Source of the DNA: Anaerolinea sp.
GTDB taxonomy: Bacteria; Chloroflexota; Anaerolineae; Aggregatilineales; UBA2796
DNA length: 57,116 nt
Assembly (NCBI GenBank): GCA_014879835.1
Contig: JACSRJ010000176.1
Span: forward strand, 1-57,116
Direction of reading: 5' to 3'
Part shown: positions 1 through 9,435 of the stretch, one piece after another
How the letters are laid out: each line of letters begins with the position of its first letter
Position numbering within the stretch: position 1 is the first letter of the stretch
Notes under the pieces: generated by a model
Told to the model about the DNA's origin: nothing
What the model saw: only the letters and a program-made list of their open reading frames with translations
The model's database searches: none
Made by a program: the position numbers and the translations under genes

Positions 1-210
1 CTAACGTTAACCCCCAAAGAATCCGGCAACATCGTCCTCATTTTGATAATCCGATTTGGCGCTACGACGAGCTATCAATCGGTCTAAGTAGGGACGATGA
101 TCCCGGACTCGATGAGGGCTAATGTTGGTGAACAGGACAAGACAGTTTCCCCCTCAAATTGCCCCTTTTGATAAATACAGGGTAAACAAACTCAACTGCG
201 TAAGTCCTAA
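1..210. repeat. Right part of a MITE-like inverted-repeat element
   Basis: Bases 134-210 are the near-perfect reverse complement of 57006-57081: about 76 bp with a handful of mismatches and one small indel. The outer end reads CCTAA, mirroring TTAGG at the other window end. Bases 1-35 are identical to the last 35 bases of the window. Bases 36-133 hold no convincing gene. Joined through the 35-bp overlap, the two parts give a 286-bp element with long terminal inverted repeats and no transposase, the layout of a non-autonomous (MITE-like) element. The repeat itself is seen directly; mobility is inferred. Confidence 0.7.
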
Positions 211-376
211 CCCGATAAAAATCCGACCAGACAGTGCAGCAGCTTTCCTTTGCTTCGCTCCCTACCCCTGCCCATAGGCAAAGAATTCAACAAAAATTCA
301 GACAACGGAATGTACCTTCACGCTAAAGATCGCTAAGATGGAATCAGGCAGCCATATTTTCATTGCAGAGGATCAC

Positions 377-3300
377 ATGATTGATCTTGTGGGGCAGATT
401 TTTAAGGGATATGAGATACGAGAGTTGATTGGCAGCGGCGGGTTCGCCTCAGTTTATCGCGCCTATCAGAGTGAGATCGGGCGTGAAGTTGCCTTAAAGG
501 TCATCCTCCCGGAGTTCGCCAACCTACCGGAATTCATTAGACGTTTTGAACTGGAAGCACATGTTATTGCCCGTCTGGAGCATCCCCACATTGTGCCCCT
601 GTACGACTTTTGGCGTGACCCAGAAGGCGCTTATCTGGTCATGCGCTGGCTGCGCGGTGGCAATCTGGGTTCTCGGATTCTGGCGGGCGCTCTTGAACCT
701 AGTCGGATTGCGCTCATCCTCGATCAAGTTGCCTCCGCACTGGCCGCGGCCCATCGCAGCGGTGTGATTCACCGTGATATTAAACCCGATAATATTTTGC
801 TTGATGATGAAGGAAACGCTTATCTCGCTGATTTTGGGATCGCCAAAGATATTGCTGCTCCCCAGACCCCCTCAAGGACTGGAACTAGTCCTCAAACCTA
901 CCTAACCAGTGCTGATTTTATTGTAGGCTCACCCGCTTATATTTCACCCGAACAGGCTCGGAGCGTTCAGGATATCTCCGCTGCGAGTGATATTTACTCG
1001 CTGGGGATCACCCTCTTTGAGATGCTCACCGGGCAAAAGCCCTTCCCTCAAGAGAGCAGCATCAGCGATCTGCTCGAAATGCACATCAAGCAGCCAGTAC
1101 CCTCGATCCGTAAATATCGGATTGATTTACCTGCCCCTGTGGATGAGGTGATCCAGACGGCCACAACAAAAGAGCCGGGTGGACGGTACCAAAGCGCGAC
1201 GCTCTTTGCTCAGGCGTTTCAGGCAGCCCTTCATGGCAGCAGCATCTCTCCAGAACGCACCGAGATCAAAACCCCAGAGAAGGTCCTCAACCCTTATAAA
1301 GGACTGCGCGCATTTGAAGAATCAGATGCACCTCAATTCTTTGGACGAGAACGGTCAGTCGAACGCTTGATCACACGCATCCGGCAAAACGAGGAGTTTA
1401 GCCGCTTTTTGGCGGTAGTAGGGGCGAGTGGAAGTGGCAAGTCCAGCTTGGTGAATGCGGGACTTTTGCCTGCCCTACGTCGTGGCAACCTTACCGGGTC
1501 GGGGCATTGGTTTTATGCTACTTTTACTCCCGGAGCCGCTCCCCTTTATGCCCTTGAGGAAGCGCTACTGCGGATCGCCACCTTGCAGCCGCCTAATCTG
1601 ACCCAGATGCTTACGCAGGATAAACGCGGTTTGGTGCAGGCCGCTGAGCGTATCCTGCCTCCAGACTCTAAAACCGAGGTGATGTTGGTGATTGATCAGT
1701 TTGAGGAACTGTTCACCCTCACCGAAAGCGAATCTGCACGGGCCCATTTCCTCGATTTGCTCTATCATGCGGTAGCTGATCCAGCCAGTCGAATGCGGGT
1801 CGTGATGATTATTCGGGCCGATTTTATGGATCGCCCCTTACGTTATGTCGAGTTTGGGGAACTGATGCAGCGCCGTTCTGAGATGGTGCTGCCCCTCTCC
1901 AGCACCGAGATTCAGCGGGCCATTGTGCGTCCTGCAGAACGTGCGGGGGTATTTTTTGAAGACGATCTGGTCAGTACCATCTTGAATGAGGTTGAGGATC
2001 AGCCGGGAGCACTGCCTCTACTCCAGTTCGCCCTGACCGAGTTATTTGATCACCATATTGGGGCCAGAATCACCCTAAACGACTATCTGCAAGGCGGTGG
2101 GGTAATAGGCGCGCTAGCCCGTCGTGCTGAGCAAGTTTACGGGGAATTGCCCGCCGAAACCCAAGAACTGGTTAGGCAGATTTTCCTGCGCTTGGTAACC
2201 CTCGGAGAAGGTGCGGAGGATACCCGCCGACGGGTATCTCGGGCCGAGCTGGTGTCGATGGGGATTGCCCCCGGTACCTTGGATTCGATTTTGAACCTTT
2301 ATGCCCGACACCGCCTGCTGACCATCGATATTGATCCCATCAGCCATGCGCCTACCGTTGAGGTTGCCCATGAAGCATTGATCCGCACATGGGAGCGTCT
2401 GCGTGGATGGCTCAGTACCAGCCGTGACGATCTGCGTCTTCAGCGACGTTTGATGAGCACCGCGGCAGAGTGGATCAGCAGTGGACGGGAGCCAAGTTTC
2501 CTCGCTTCCGGGTTAAAACTAGCTCAGTTTGAGGCGTGGGCCCGTGAGAGTGGTTTGAATATGAGCGCGGAGGAAGTTGAATACCTGCGCGCTAGTGTAT
2601 CCCAACGTGAGGTCGTTACGGTTGAAGATGAAGCCCGTAAAGCCCGCGAACTTAGAATCGCCCGCCGTGCTGCTGGTTTCCAACGAGCCGCGGTACTACT
2701 TGGAGTGGTGGGGCTTGCGGCCGCAGTCCTAACTTTGTTAGCCTTCGGACAGGCCGGGCGTGCCAATGAGTTGGCTTCCGAGGCTGATCGACGCGCCGCT
2801 GCTGCCCGTGCCGAAGTCATGATCGCCGCCGAAACCTTGACTCCCATCCCGCCAACGTTAACCAAAGTGGCCCTCCAAATTCGGGATGGAAACTCGCGCC
2901 TTGAACAAGCCCGTCTCACTTCTGAATCGATCACCAACCTCCAAGATATTACAGGGAATGCAGAGACCGCCGCACTGTTAGCACTCCGCGCTTTGGAACT
3001 GGGGTATGTGCCGCTGGCTGACATTACCCTCATGCGTTCACTGGAACGGCTCTATACCGAACAGATTTTTGTGGGGCATACCGATGATGTAGCCAGTCTC
3101 GATCTGCATCCAGACAACAAACGTATGGTCACGGGCAGCACTGATAAAACCCTCCGACTGTGGGATTTGGCATCGGGTGCGGAACTGCGCCGGTACGAAG
3201 GGCATGAAGGCCCGATCAACAAAGTTGCTTTTTCCCCTGAGGGGAAATATATCGCCAGCGTCTCAGAGGATAAGACGGTCCGCCTGTGGGACACCGAATC

Positions 3301-5032
3301 TGGCGCACTCCTGCACACCATGACCGGACATGATGGAATCATCAACAGCGCCATCTTCTCCCCTGATGGACGCTTCATCGTTACCACCTGCCTTGATAAC
3401 ACTGTGCGTTGGTGGGATGTTCAGTCAGGGGTGGAAGTGCGTCGGGTTGATCTGCCCATTGCCACACTCGGCGAAAGCTTCTCCCCGGATGGCGGTTTGC
3501 TGGCGGTGGGCGCGGATCGGGTGGTATATCTGTTTGATGGCATCACAGGCAACCTGCTGCGTGAGATCAAGGGGGTTGGGGGTGATGTGGACAGCCTCGC
3601 CTTTACCCGCGATCAGAAGCGTCTTTTGTTAGGCACTCGTGACGCTTTTGTTTACCTTTATGAGGTCGAGAGCGGAAACCTGCTTCGCCGCTATGAAGGG
3701 CATAACAGTTATGTCTACAGCGCCAAATTCTCCGCAGATGAGAAGCTGATTCTGACAGGCAGCCGTGACGGCACCGCCCGTCTCTTTGACGCTGAAAGTG
3801 GCAAGCTGCTGCGCATCCTGACCGGGCACACTGACGCTATCCGTGAGGTGCGCTTCAGCCCTGATCAGAAAAGCGCCCTGACTGCCAGTTGGGATGGCAC
3901 GGTGCGGCGTTTTAACCTTCAATTTGATCATCTACCACGTCAATTCATAAGCCACCGCGATGGTGTTATCACAGCCAACTACTCCCCGGATGGGCATTTG
4001 TTGGCAACAGGCGGGGCAGATTTGACGGTCAGATTGTGGGAAGTCGCCACTGGGACACAGCTTCGAGTCTTTGAGGGGCACACTGGATCTATTTGGTATG
4101 TGACCTTCAGCCCAGATGGACACTACCTTTTGAGTACCAGCCGCGACGGTACTGCCAAGCTTTGGGATGTGGCCGATGGCACCCTCATCAGGGAGTTTAA
4201 GGGGCACGAAGGGGTTGTGTACAGCGCCGGCTTCTCGCCTGATGGCAAGACTATTGTAACGGCCGGTTTGGATACCACAGCACGCCTCTGGGATGTAGCC
4301 ACGGGCGTAGTACTAAAGGTATTCAGTGGGCACACCCGACTGCTCTGGACGGCGCGTTTTTTCCCTGATGGCAAACATATTCTCACCACCAGCTTTGATA
4401 AAACGGCCCGCGTTTGGGATGTAGCCACGGGCGAAACCACAGCCACTTTCAGCCAACACACTGCGGCTGTTCTGGGGGGGGCGATCTCCCCTGATGGCGC
4501 AATGGTACTGACAGGCGGCGCGGATCGGATTGGACGGCTCTGGGATGCCCGCACTGGGGAAGAAATACGGATGCTGTCCGGACACACTGATGCGATTGCC
4601 AACGTCGCTTTCTCCCGCGAGGGAGGCATGGCGATCACCTACGGACAGGATGGTTCTGCGCGCCTGTGGAGTATCGAAACAGGTATGGAAATTCGCCGCT
4701 TCCCCCTTGAAGCTGCGATCAACACCGATGCCTTCTCACCAGACAATAAACTGGTGGTTTTTGGACGTTATGGCGGCAGCGCCTTCATTCAGGATACGGA
4801 TTATCGTGACCTGATTACCTATGCCTGCACCCGTGTCTTTCAGGATTTCACAGAGCAGCAGCGATTGGAACTGGGCTTGGAGAGGGACTCACAGACCTGT
4901 CCAATAGCAGGGCAATCGGGACCGACTATCCCTACTGCGACCGGATTCCCTGTACCTGTTGTGCCGGTATGGACGGCCCTCCCCAGCCTAACCCCCACCG
5001 CCACTTCAAGCCCCACACCTCAAAGTTTCTAA
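377..5032 (+). CDS. Membrane Ser/Thr kinase with nSTAND NTPase and 14 WD40 repeats
   Basis: A signalling protein of 1551 aa. An N-terminal Hanks-type kinase has the Gly loop GSGGFASVY, VALKVI Lys (about 41), HRDIKPDN (about 132-139), DFG (about 152) and a SPEQ activation-segment end, so it looks active. An nSTAND-type NTPase follows, starting NPYKGLRAFEE, with Walker A GASGSGKSS (about 349-357) and Walker B VMLVIDQFEEL. One hydrophobic segment lies at about 772-795. Fourteen WD40 repeats (about 897-1480) would form two seven-bladed propellers. The C-terminus is a Pro/Thr-rich tail. The kinase should phosphorylate Ser/Thr on unknown targets while WD40 binds protein partners. I start at 377 because AGAGG lies seven bases upstream; an in-frame ATG at 338 has a poorer site. 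No phosphatase or obvious substrate gene is adjacent. Confidence 0.92.
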   Translation: MIDLVGQIFKGYEIRELIGSGGFASVYRAYQSEIGREVALKVILPEFANLPEFIRRFELEAHVIARLEHPHIVPLYDFWRDPEGAYLVMRWLRGGNLGSRILAGALEPSRIALILDQVASALAAAHRSGVIHRDIKPDNILLDDEGNAYLADFGIAKDIAAPQTPSRTGTSPQTYLTSADFIVGSPAYISPEQARSVQDISAASDIYSLGITLFEMLTGQKPFPQESSISDLLEMHIKQPVPSIRKYRIDLPAPVDEVIQTATTKEPGGRYQSATLFAQAFQAALHGSSISPERTEIKTPEKVLNPYKGLRAFEESDAPQFFGRERSVERLITRIRQNEEFSRFLAVVGASGSGKSSLVNAGLLPALRRGNLTGSGHWFYATFTPGAAPLYALEEALLRIATLQPPNLTQMLTQDKRGLVQAAERILPPDSKTEVMLVIDQFEELFTLTESESARAHFLDLLYHAVADPASRMRVVMIIRADFMDRPLRYVEFGELMQRRSEMVLPLSSTEIQRAIVRPAERAGVFFEDDLVSTILNEVEDQPGALPLLQFALTELFDHHIGARITLNDYLQGGGVIGALARRAEQVYGELPAETQELVRQIFLRLVTLGEGAEDTRRRVSRAELVSMGIAPGTLDSILNLYARHRLLTIDIDPISHAPTVEVAHEALIRTWERLRGWLSTSRDDLRLQRRLMSTAAEWISSGREPSFLASGLKLAQFEAWARESGLNMSAEEVEYLRASVSQREVVTVEDEARKARELRIARRAAGFQRAAVLLGVVGLAAAVLTLLAFGQAGRANELASEADRRAAAARAEVMIAAETLTPIPPTLTKVALQIRDGNSRLEQARLTSESITNLQDITGNAETAALLALRALELGYVPLADITLMRSLERLYTEQIFVGHTDDVASLDLHPDNKRMVTGSTDKTLRLWDLASGAELRRYEGHEGPINKVAFSPEGKYIASVSEDKTVRLWDTESGALLHTMTGHDGIINSAIFSPDGRFIVTTCLDNTVRWWDVQSGVEVRRVDLPIATLGESFSPDGGLLAVGADRVVYLFDGITGNLLREIKGVGGDVDSLAFTRDQKRLLLGTRDAFVYLYEVESGNLLRRYEGHNSYVYSAKFSADEKLILTGSRDGTARLFDAESGKLLRILTGHTDAIREVRFSPDQKSALTASWDGTVRRFNLQFDHLPRQFISHRDGVITANYSPDGHLLATGGADLTVRLWEVATGTQLRVFEGHTGSIWYVTFSPDGHYLLSTSRDGTAKLWDVADGTLIREFKGHEGVVYSAGFSPDGKTIVTAGLDTTARLWDVATGVVLKVFSGHTRLLWTARFFPDGKHILTTSFDKTARVWDVATGETTATFSQHTAAVLGGAISPDGAMVLTGGADRIGRLWDARTGEEIRMLSGHTDAIANVAFSREGGMAITYGQDGSARLWSIETGMEIRRFPLEAAINTDAFSPDNKLVVFGRYGGSAFIQDTDYRDLITYACTRVFQDFTEQQRLELGLERDSQTCPIAGQSGPTIPTATGFPVPVVPVWTALPSLTPTATSSPTPQSF

Positions 5033-5053
5033 GGGGGCTGAAGTCAGACCCTT

Positions 5054-6079
5054 TCATTCCCCCGGGGGTGTGGGTGTGGCTTCTCCGGGGACAATGGTTG
5101 AACCACTATCTGGAATGTTACCCCGATACGGGGGGTTAGCAGCACGAATGCTAAATTCGCCATAGGCGATCAGCAGGGCAAAACCGATGGCAGCGATCAG
5201 TGGTATCCACCACAAAGGTTTAGGGGATAGTGGCACTGATGCTTGCCTTTCTGGTCGATCTTGATCCTCCGCATGGAAGGCGCGCAGTATCTGAAGGAGG
5301 GCAAAGGCGAAAAAGCCCAATAGTGCCGCCGCCAGCAGCCAACGTACCTCCAACAGTTGATCAGCCCCGCCCAACCACTCAAAGAGACTGGTCTCAATGG
5401 CCGTATTTTCAATCAGGGGACGAATTGCCCCAAAACCGGCACCCACCGCAATTCCCGCCCATGCGGATCGCGTGAAGTAGCCCGCAAACGCCGCATATAA
5501 CCCCACCAAGAGCCATGCAGGGATGATGCTGACCCCAAATTCAGTGTTAACCAGCCCAAAAACTCCAAACAGAAGCGCCGTCAAAAGAGCGCCCCATCCT
5601 CGCCCAATCCGAAGGCTGGCGCGTTGAATGAATCCCCAGAATAGCACCCCGTGGCACAGGGGGATGATCAAGCCCAGTTGAAGGGCCACAATCAGGGGAC
5701 GTTCCTGCGCATTTAAAGGGGTGGGTTGTGCCCCCAAGCCCACATTTAGTGTGAGCAGGTAATTGCTGGTGAACAGCATCCAATTGGCAGGAATCCAGAT
5801 CAGGATGCCGATCAAGATCGACAGCCCCAGATCAATCAGGCGTGGGATGCCGCCAAAGATCGCCCTTAAAGGGGTTTGGGTGAGGATCGCCGCAAGCAGA
5901 GTTCCGCCACCAGCGATGATCACCGCTGCCAGAAGGCGTACCAGACCTACTTCGACCCCTTCCTGAACGCTGATCACCAACCCGGTTGCAAGCAGAGCCC
6001 CAAGGTAGAGCAGGGTTGCCCCCCAGAGTGGCGGAAGGGTGGGCACAGATGAACTTAAAGAGGGTGTGTTGCTAGACAT
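5054..6079 (-). CDS. Polytopic membrane protein resembling degenerate CPBP/ABI family
   Basis: An integral membrane protein of about 341 aa with some eight hydrophobic segments and a short acidic Pro-rich C-terminal tail. The arrangement CHGVLFWGFIQRAS, then FGLVNTEFG, then GYFTRSAWAGIAVGAG resembles the three conserved blocks of CPBP intramembrane proteases. The EExxxR glutamates and the later His/Asn positions are absent, so proteolysis is unlikely if the match is real. The start is uncertain: a GTG at 6106 directly abuts the T-run of the upstream terminator, and neither it nor the ATG at 6079 has a good Shine-Dalgarno. I use the ATG. Family assignment is inference from motif spacing only. 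Confidence 0.6.
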   Translation of the reverse strand: MSSNTPSLSSSVPTLPPLWGATLLYLGALLATGLVISVQEGVEVGLVRLLAAVIIAGGGTLLAAILTQTPLRAIFGGIPRLIDLGLSILIGILIWIPANWMLFTSNYLLTLNVGLGAQPTPLNAQERPLIVALQLGLIIPLCHGVLFWGFIQRASLRIGRGWGALLTALLFGVFGLVNTEFGVSIIPAWLLVGLYAAFAGYFTRSAWAGIAVGAGFGAIRPLIENTAIETSLFEWLGGADQLLEVRWLLAAALLGFFAFALLQILRAFHAEDQDRPERQASVPLSPKPLWWIPLIAAIGFALLIAYGEFSIRAANPPYRGNIPDSGSTIVPGEATPTPPGE

Positions 6080-6106
6080 GAAGGAAGTGTAACCCTGAAG
6101 GGGCAC

Positions 6107-6140
6107 AAAAAAAAGAGGCGCGCTCCGTATGGAGCGCGCC
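6107..6140 (-). terminator. Rho-independent terminator of the Flp pilin gene
   Basis: A perfect 10-bp stem (6117-6126 with 6131-6140, loop GTAT) is followed on the minus strand by eight T residues (A-run at 6107-6114). It lies about 45 bases after the pilin stop codon, and its T-run ends next to the GTG that could start the CPBP-like gene. Confidence 0.85.
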
Positions 6141-6182
6141 TCCGCGCTAAATCTCAGAATCTCAAGGACTCAGAGGAGAGAA

Positions 6183-6329
6183 TTACAGCGCGCGGGCGAT
6201 GTTGGAGAACACATTCCCAATGGCGGGGCCGAGCAGCGCAAGGATGATGATCACAACGATGGCGACCAACACCAGAATAAGCGCATACTCTACCAAGCCC
6301 TGACCTTCTTCACGAGGTAGATACAGCAT
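6183..6329 (-). CDS. Flp/Fap-type pilin, 48 aa
   Basis: A short single-helix protein. After a charged leader (MLYLPREEGQG) comes GLVEYALILVLVAIVV, the hallmark of Flp/Fap type IVb pilins: a Glu five residues after the processing Gly, at the head of one long hydrophobic helix. The leader is expected to be cut by a TadV-like prepilin peptidase and the mature subunit assembled into Tad pili. The start has AGGGAG seven bases upstream, and a strong terminator follows, so this is a monocistronic gene. No tad/cpa assembly gene is visible nearby, so the machinery must be elsewhere or the pilin is a paralogue. It is too short for many gene-calling cut-offs. Confidence 0.88.
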   Translation of the reverse strand: MLYLPREEGQGLVEYALILVLVAIVVIIILALLGPAIGNVFSNIARAL

Positions 6330-6467
6330 GATAGAACTCCCTATGAATGAAAAAATGAACGATCACCGCCCTAAAGGACGATTACTGTTGATGATAACAT
6401 AAATTAAGACCTTGTCTACCACTTGCCCCTCAAAAATTTACGGTTTTGAGGGAAAATTGGGAATCCC

Positions 6468-7712
6468 TTAGGAATTTCCCTCAGGCGCCCGTCCCGGAGC
6501 AAGTGGAAGCAGGATATGAAATTTACTACCGGGCAGCGTCTTTTCATCTAGACCGGGGCTTTCCGCCCAAATTTGCCCTTTGTGGGACTCAATAATGCGG
6601 GTGATCAAGGTCAGCCCCATCCCCAACCCCATGCCTTTAAAGTCCGTTTTACTGGTCTTGCCCCGACTTACATCAATGGTTGTATAAAAAGGTTTAAAAA
6701 GTAAAGGCAGGTCATCGGCGGAGATTCCGATCCCAGTATCAGCCACAATCAGATGCAGGTTAGCCTCCTCTACTGAGGCCGTCAGGCTGATTTTACCGCC
6801 ATCAGGGGTGGCCTTGATGGCATTGCTGATAAGGTTGCTTAGGGCCATATGCATCAGACCCGAATCGCCCATGATCAGTTCGTTCCATACCCCGCTCTGT
6901 TCGATGGTCAGGCGGCGGGCGGCAGCAGGCTCAATGTATTCTTGAAGAGCGCTCTGCAAAGCATCGATCACCCGCAGAGGGGCAAAACGAACCTCAAACT
7001 GGTTGGAAGCCACACGGGACATCAGCACGATCTCATTGATTAGAGATTGTAAGCGCCGGGTGCCTTCTGTCAGCTTCTTGCCCATCTCGATGTGAAAATC
7101 ACCCACCACCGCACCCGGAATGAGCATTTGATTGAGCATCTGTACATAACCTGAAAGCACTGTGAGTGGGGTGCGCAGCTCATGCGAGACCTGAGTCAAA
7201 AAGGCGTTTTTAGCCCGATCAATACCCCGGAGCATGGCGTTATCGTCCCGGAGCTGACGCAAGGTGTCCTCAATCTTGGCCGTCATATTGGCTTGGATGG
7301 TGGTGGTGGCGCGTCTTAGATCGGCGTCGTTAATCTTATCCACCTTACCCGTAAGGTATTCTCGCACGGTTTGGGCAAAGGTTAGGGCTTGGATCGGTTT
7401 GGTCAGAAAACCGGTGCAACCCGCTGCAATGGAGCGATGTTTAGCCTCGCGGCTGTTGTCGGAAGTCAGGGCGATGATGGGAATCTCATGCTGAACAGAT
7501 CCTCGAATCCGCGCCGCGATCATCTCACCATGTAGATCGGGCAGATTCAGGTCTGTCAGAACAATATCAGGTTGATGACGGCGGACGAGGTTTAGACCTT
7601 CGAGTCCGTTTGCGGCTGTGTGAATCTCAAAGTCCTGAGATAATACGACCTGCACCAATACCCGTGAAGGTGTATCATCCTCAATGTAGACCACGCACGG
7701 TTTGTCTCTCAC
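6468..7712 (-). CDS. Receiver-histidine kinase hybrid (REC-HisKA-HATPase)
   Basis: A cytoplasmic signalling protein of 414 aa. The N-terminal receiver has the acidic pair YIEDD, phospho-acceptor Asp54 (VLTDLNLPD) and Lys105 (LTKP). The linker leads to a HisKA domain with His177 (SHELRTPL) and a HATPase domain with Asn297 (SNAIKAT), DTGIG at 325-329 and GMGLGMGL near 361. All catalytic residues are present. No sensor or membrane segment is seen, so the signal probably enters by phosphotransfer onto the receiver. The chosen start is a GTG with AGGGGG upstream. The frame extends 46 codons further, but that extension has no domain character. No partner regulator gene adjoins it. Confidence 0.88.
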   Translation of the reverse strand: MRDKPCVVYIEDDTPSRVLVQVVLSQDFEIHTAANGLEGLNLVRRHQPDIVLTDLNLPDLHGEMIAARIRGSVQHEIPIIALTSDNSREAKHRSIAAGCTGFLTKPIQALTFAQTVREYLTGKVDKINDADLRRATTTIQANMTAKIEDTLRQLRDDNAMLRGIDRAKNAFLTQVSHELRTPLTVLSGYVQMLNQMLIPGAVVGDFHIEMGKKLTEGTRRLQSLINEIVLMSRVASNQFEVRFAPLRVIDALQSALQEYIEPAAARRLTIEQSGVWNELIMGDSGLMHMALSNLISNAIKATPDGGKISLTASVEEANLHLIVADTGIGISADDLPLLFKPFYTTIDVSRGKTSKTDFKGMGLGMGLTLITRIIESHKGQIWAESPGLDEKTLPGSKFHILLPLAPGRAPEGNS

Positions 7713-7931
7713 GCGGTTCTGCCCCCTGCTGCACTGTACTCTAATGACGAGGAGTCTAGCCACCCTTGACCAAAAAAACGAGTGGCGAATCCTGATTTTG
7801 GGCGGTTTCCACACTATTCCTATGATGATTTTACTGCACAACTGTATCAAGGTTAAGGCGAAAATGAAAATCCTCGATCAAACCACCCCTAAGAATCAAA
7901 AAAATTGAAACTGATATTAACATATTTCGTA

Positions 7932-7937
7932 TATAAT
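7932..7937 (+). promoter_or_regulatory. Probable -10 box upstream of the MFS gene
   Basis: A consensus TATAAT lies in an AT-rich stretch 52 bases before the MFS start codon. A TTGAAA at 7905-7910 is 21 bases away, too far for a standard sigma-70 spacing, so the -35 element is unclear. Confidence 0.4.
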
Positions 7938-7988
7938 CGATGGTAGGATAAAAAAATCAAGTCAGGGGTTAACATCTCGGAGGCATTT

Positions 7989-9284
7989 ATGAGTACACTT
8001 CCACCGCCTGCTAAAGGATGGGCGCGTCGCTTTTTCACCATTTGGACAGGGCAGGCATTCTCGCTTTTTGGCAGCAGTTTGGTGCAGTTTGCGCTTGTGT
8101 GGTGGCTCACTGCCAAAACGGGATCGGCAACCGTCCTCGCCATCGGGACTCTGATTGCCATGATCCCTCAGGTTCTGGTGGGTCCCCTTGCGGGCACATT
8201 GGTAGATCGATGGAATCGTCGGGTCGTGATGATCGTTGCTGATACTTTTGTGGCCGCAGCCACTACCGTCCTTTTGTTGTTGTTTTTCTACGATCAAACC
8301 CAAATCTGGCACATCTACCTCATCATGTTGGTTCGGTCAGTCGCAGGCGCTTTCCATTATCCAGCGATGGCATCCTCGACCTCTTTGATGGTCCCTCAAA
8401 AACATCTGTCCCGGGTGGGGGGCTTGAACGAGGCCCTGCGGGGATTAATGAATATCGCGGCTCCGCCTGTTGGGGCCTTGGCTGTGTTGGTCATGCCCAT
8501 GCACTGGGTGTTAGCAATTGATTTGATTACGGCTGTGATCGCGGTCATTCCCCTGCTGCTGTTAAACATCCCTCAACCTGAACGCACCACTGCCGTTCAA
8601 AAAACCTCTGTTATGGGCGACTTTCGTGAAGGGCTGCGTTATTTGCGAAACTGGCGCGGGATGCTCATGGTCATCCTCATGGCGGCAGCGCTCAATGCCC
8701 TTCTCACCCCTGCCTCAGCCATGAATCCTCTAATCGTGACCAAACACTTTGGGCGTGGCCCGGGTGAATTGGCAGGTTTGGAATCGATCTTCGGGATCGG
8801 GGTATTGATTGGGGGCATTCTGATCGGAGTATGGGGCGGGTTCAAACGTAAGATGCTCACCAGCCTCTCCGGGATTCTCGGAATTGGTGCTGGCTCATTG
8901 ATGATAGGACTCGCACCCACGTCTGCTTTCTGGATGGCAATCGTGGGTAATTTCATGATTGGGTTCTTTTTGCCCATGGCTAATGGACCCTTGTCAGCGG
9001 TTTTTCAAACTGTGATTGCGCCGGAGATGCAGGGTCGGGTGATGTCTCTCTTAAGCGCCATTGCCTTGAGCGCATCGCTGATCAGCCTTGCCATTGCTGG
9101 GCCCCTCGCGGATGTGATCGGGGTGACGACCTTCTTTGCACTGGCAGGAGTGGCCTGCATTGTCTTGGGGCTGTTAGCCAGTACCAGTTCGGAGATGCTG
9201 AATGTCGAGAATCACGGCAAGAATCATCCCGATCCAACCGATTCAGGGGTAATGATGAGCACCTCAGAAGTTTCCGCTGACTGA
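7989..9284 (+). CDS. MFS transporter, MefA/macrolide-efflux-like
   Basis: A membrane exporter of 431 aa with about 12 hydrophobic segments. The N-terminal half carries SLFGSSLVQFALVWWLT and, after TM2, the MFS loop motif GPLAGTLVDRWNRR. This pattern is typical of the MFS_3/MefA-like drug efflux group, which uses the proton gradient to expel small hydrophobic compounds. Substrate cannot be told from sequence. GGAGG sits six bases before the ATG. The gene is alone: a divergent kinase gene lies upstream and a convergent surface-peptidase gene downstream, separated by a GC-rich hairpin. Confidence 0.88.
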   Translation: MSTLPPPAKGWARRFFTIWTGQAFSLFGSSLVQFALVWWLTAKTGSATVLAIGTLIAMIPQVLVGPLAGTLVDRWNRRVVMIVADTFVAAATTVLLLLFFYDQTQIWHIYLIMLVRSVAGAFHYPAMASSTSLMVPQKHLSRVGGLNEALRGLMNIAAPPVGALAVLVMPMHWVLAIDLITAVIAVIPLLLLNIPQPERTTAVQKTSVMGDFREGLRYLRNWRGMLMVILMAAALNALLTPASAMNPLIVTKHFGRGPGELAGLESIFGIGVLIGGILIGVWGGFKRKMLTSLSGILGIGAGSLMIGLAPTSAFWMAIVGNFMIGFFLPMANGPLSAVFQTVIAPEMQGRVMSLLSAIALSASLISLAIAGPLADVIGVTTFFALAGVACIVLGLLASTSSEMLNVENHGKNHPDPTDSGVMMSTSEVSAD

Positions 9285-9336
9285 AAGACCGTCCTACTCA
9301 GTGAATCATGAATGCTACCGGGGCCTCGCCCTAAAT

Positions 9337-9358
9337 CCCTCTGCCCTGAGGCAGAGGG
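9337..9358. repeat. GC-rich hairpin between convergent genes
   Basis: A perfect 9-bp stem (9337-9345 with 9350-9358, loop CTGA) is followed by more G/C-rich sequence resembling the dispersed repeats elsewhere in the window. There is no T-run, so it may stop transcription only weakly or be a REP-like repeat. Confidence 0.5.
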
Positions 9359-9435
9359 GCTTCAAATCACAACTTTGCCCCTTCACCCTGAGGCTGCTGA
9401 GGGCGCGGGGGATGGGGCTAGATGGGCTGCCTTGA

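Noticed and set aside
4123-4638. Long antisense frames across the WD40 region
   Set aside because: They arise from the repeated WD40 coding sequence read backwards.
3060-4800. Periodic repeats of about 126 bases that could suggest a tandem or CRISPR array
   Set aside because: They are WD40 coding repeats with diverged DNA, one blade each. No identical repeats or spacers exist.
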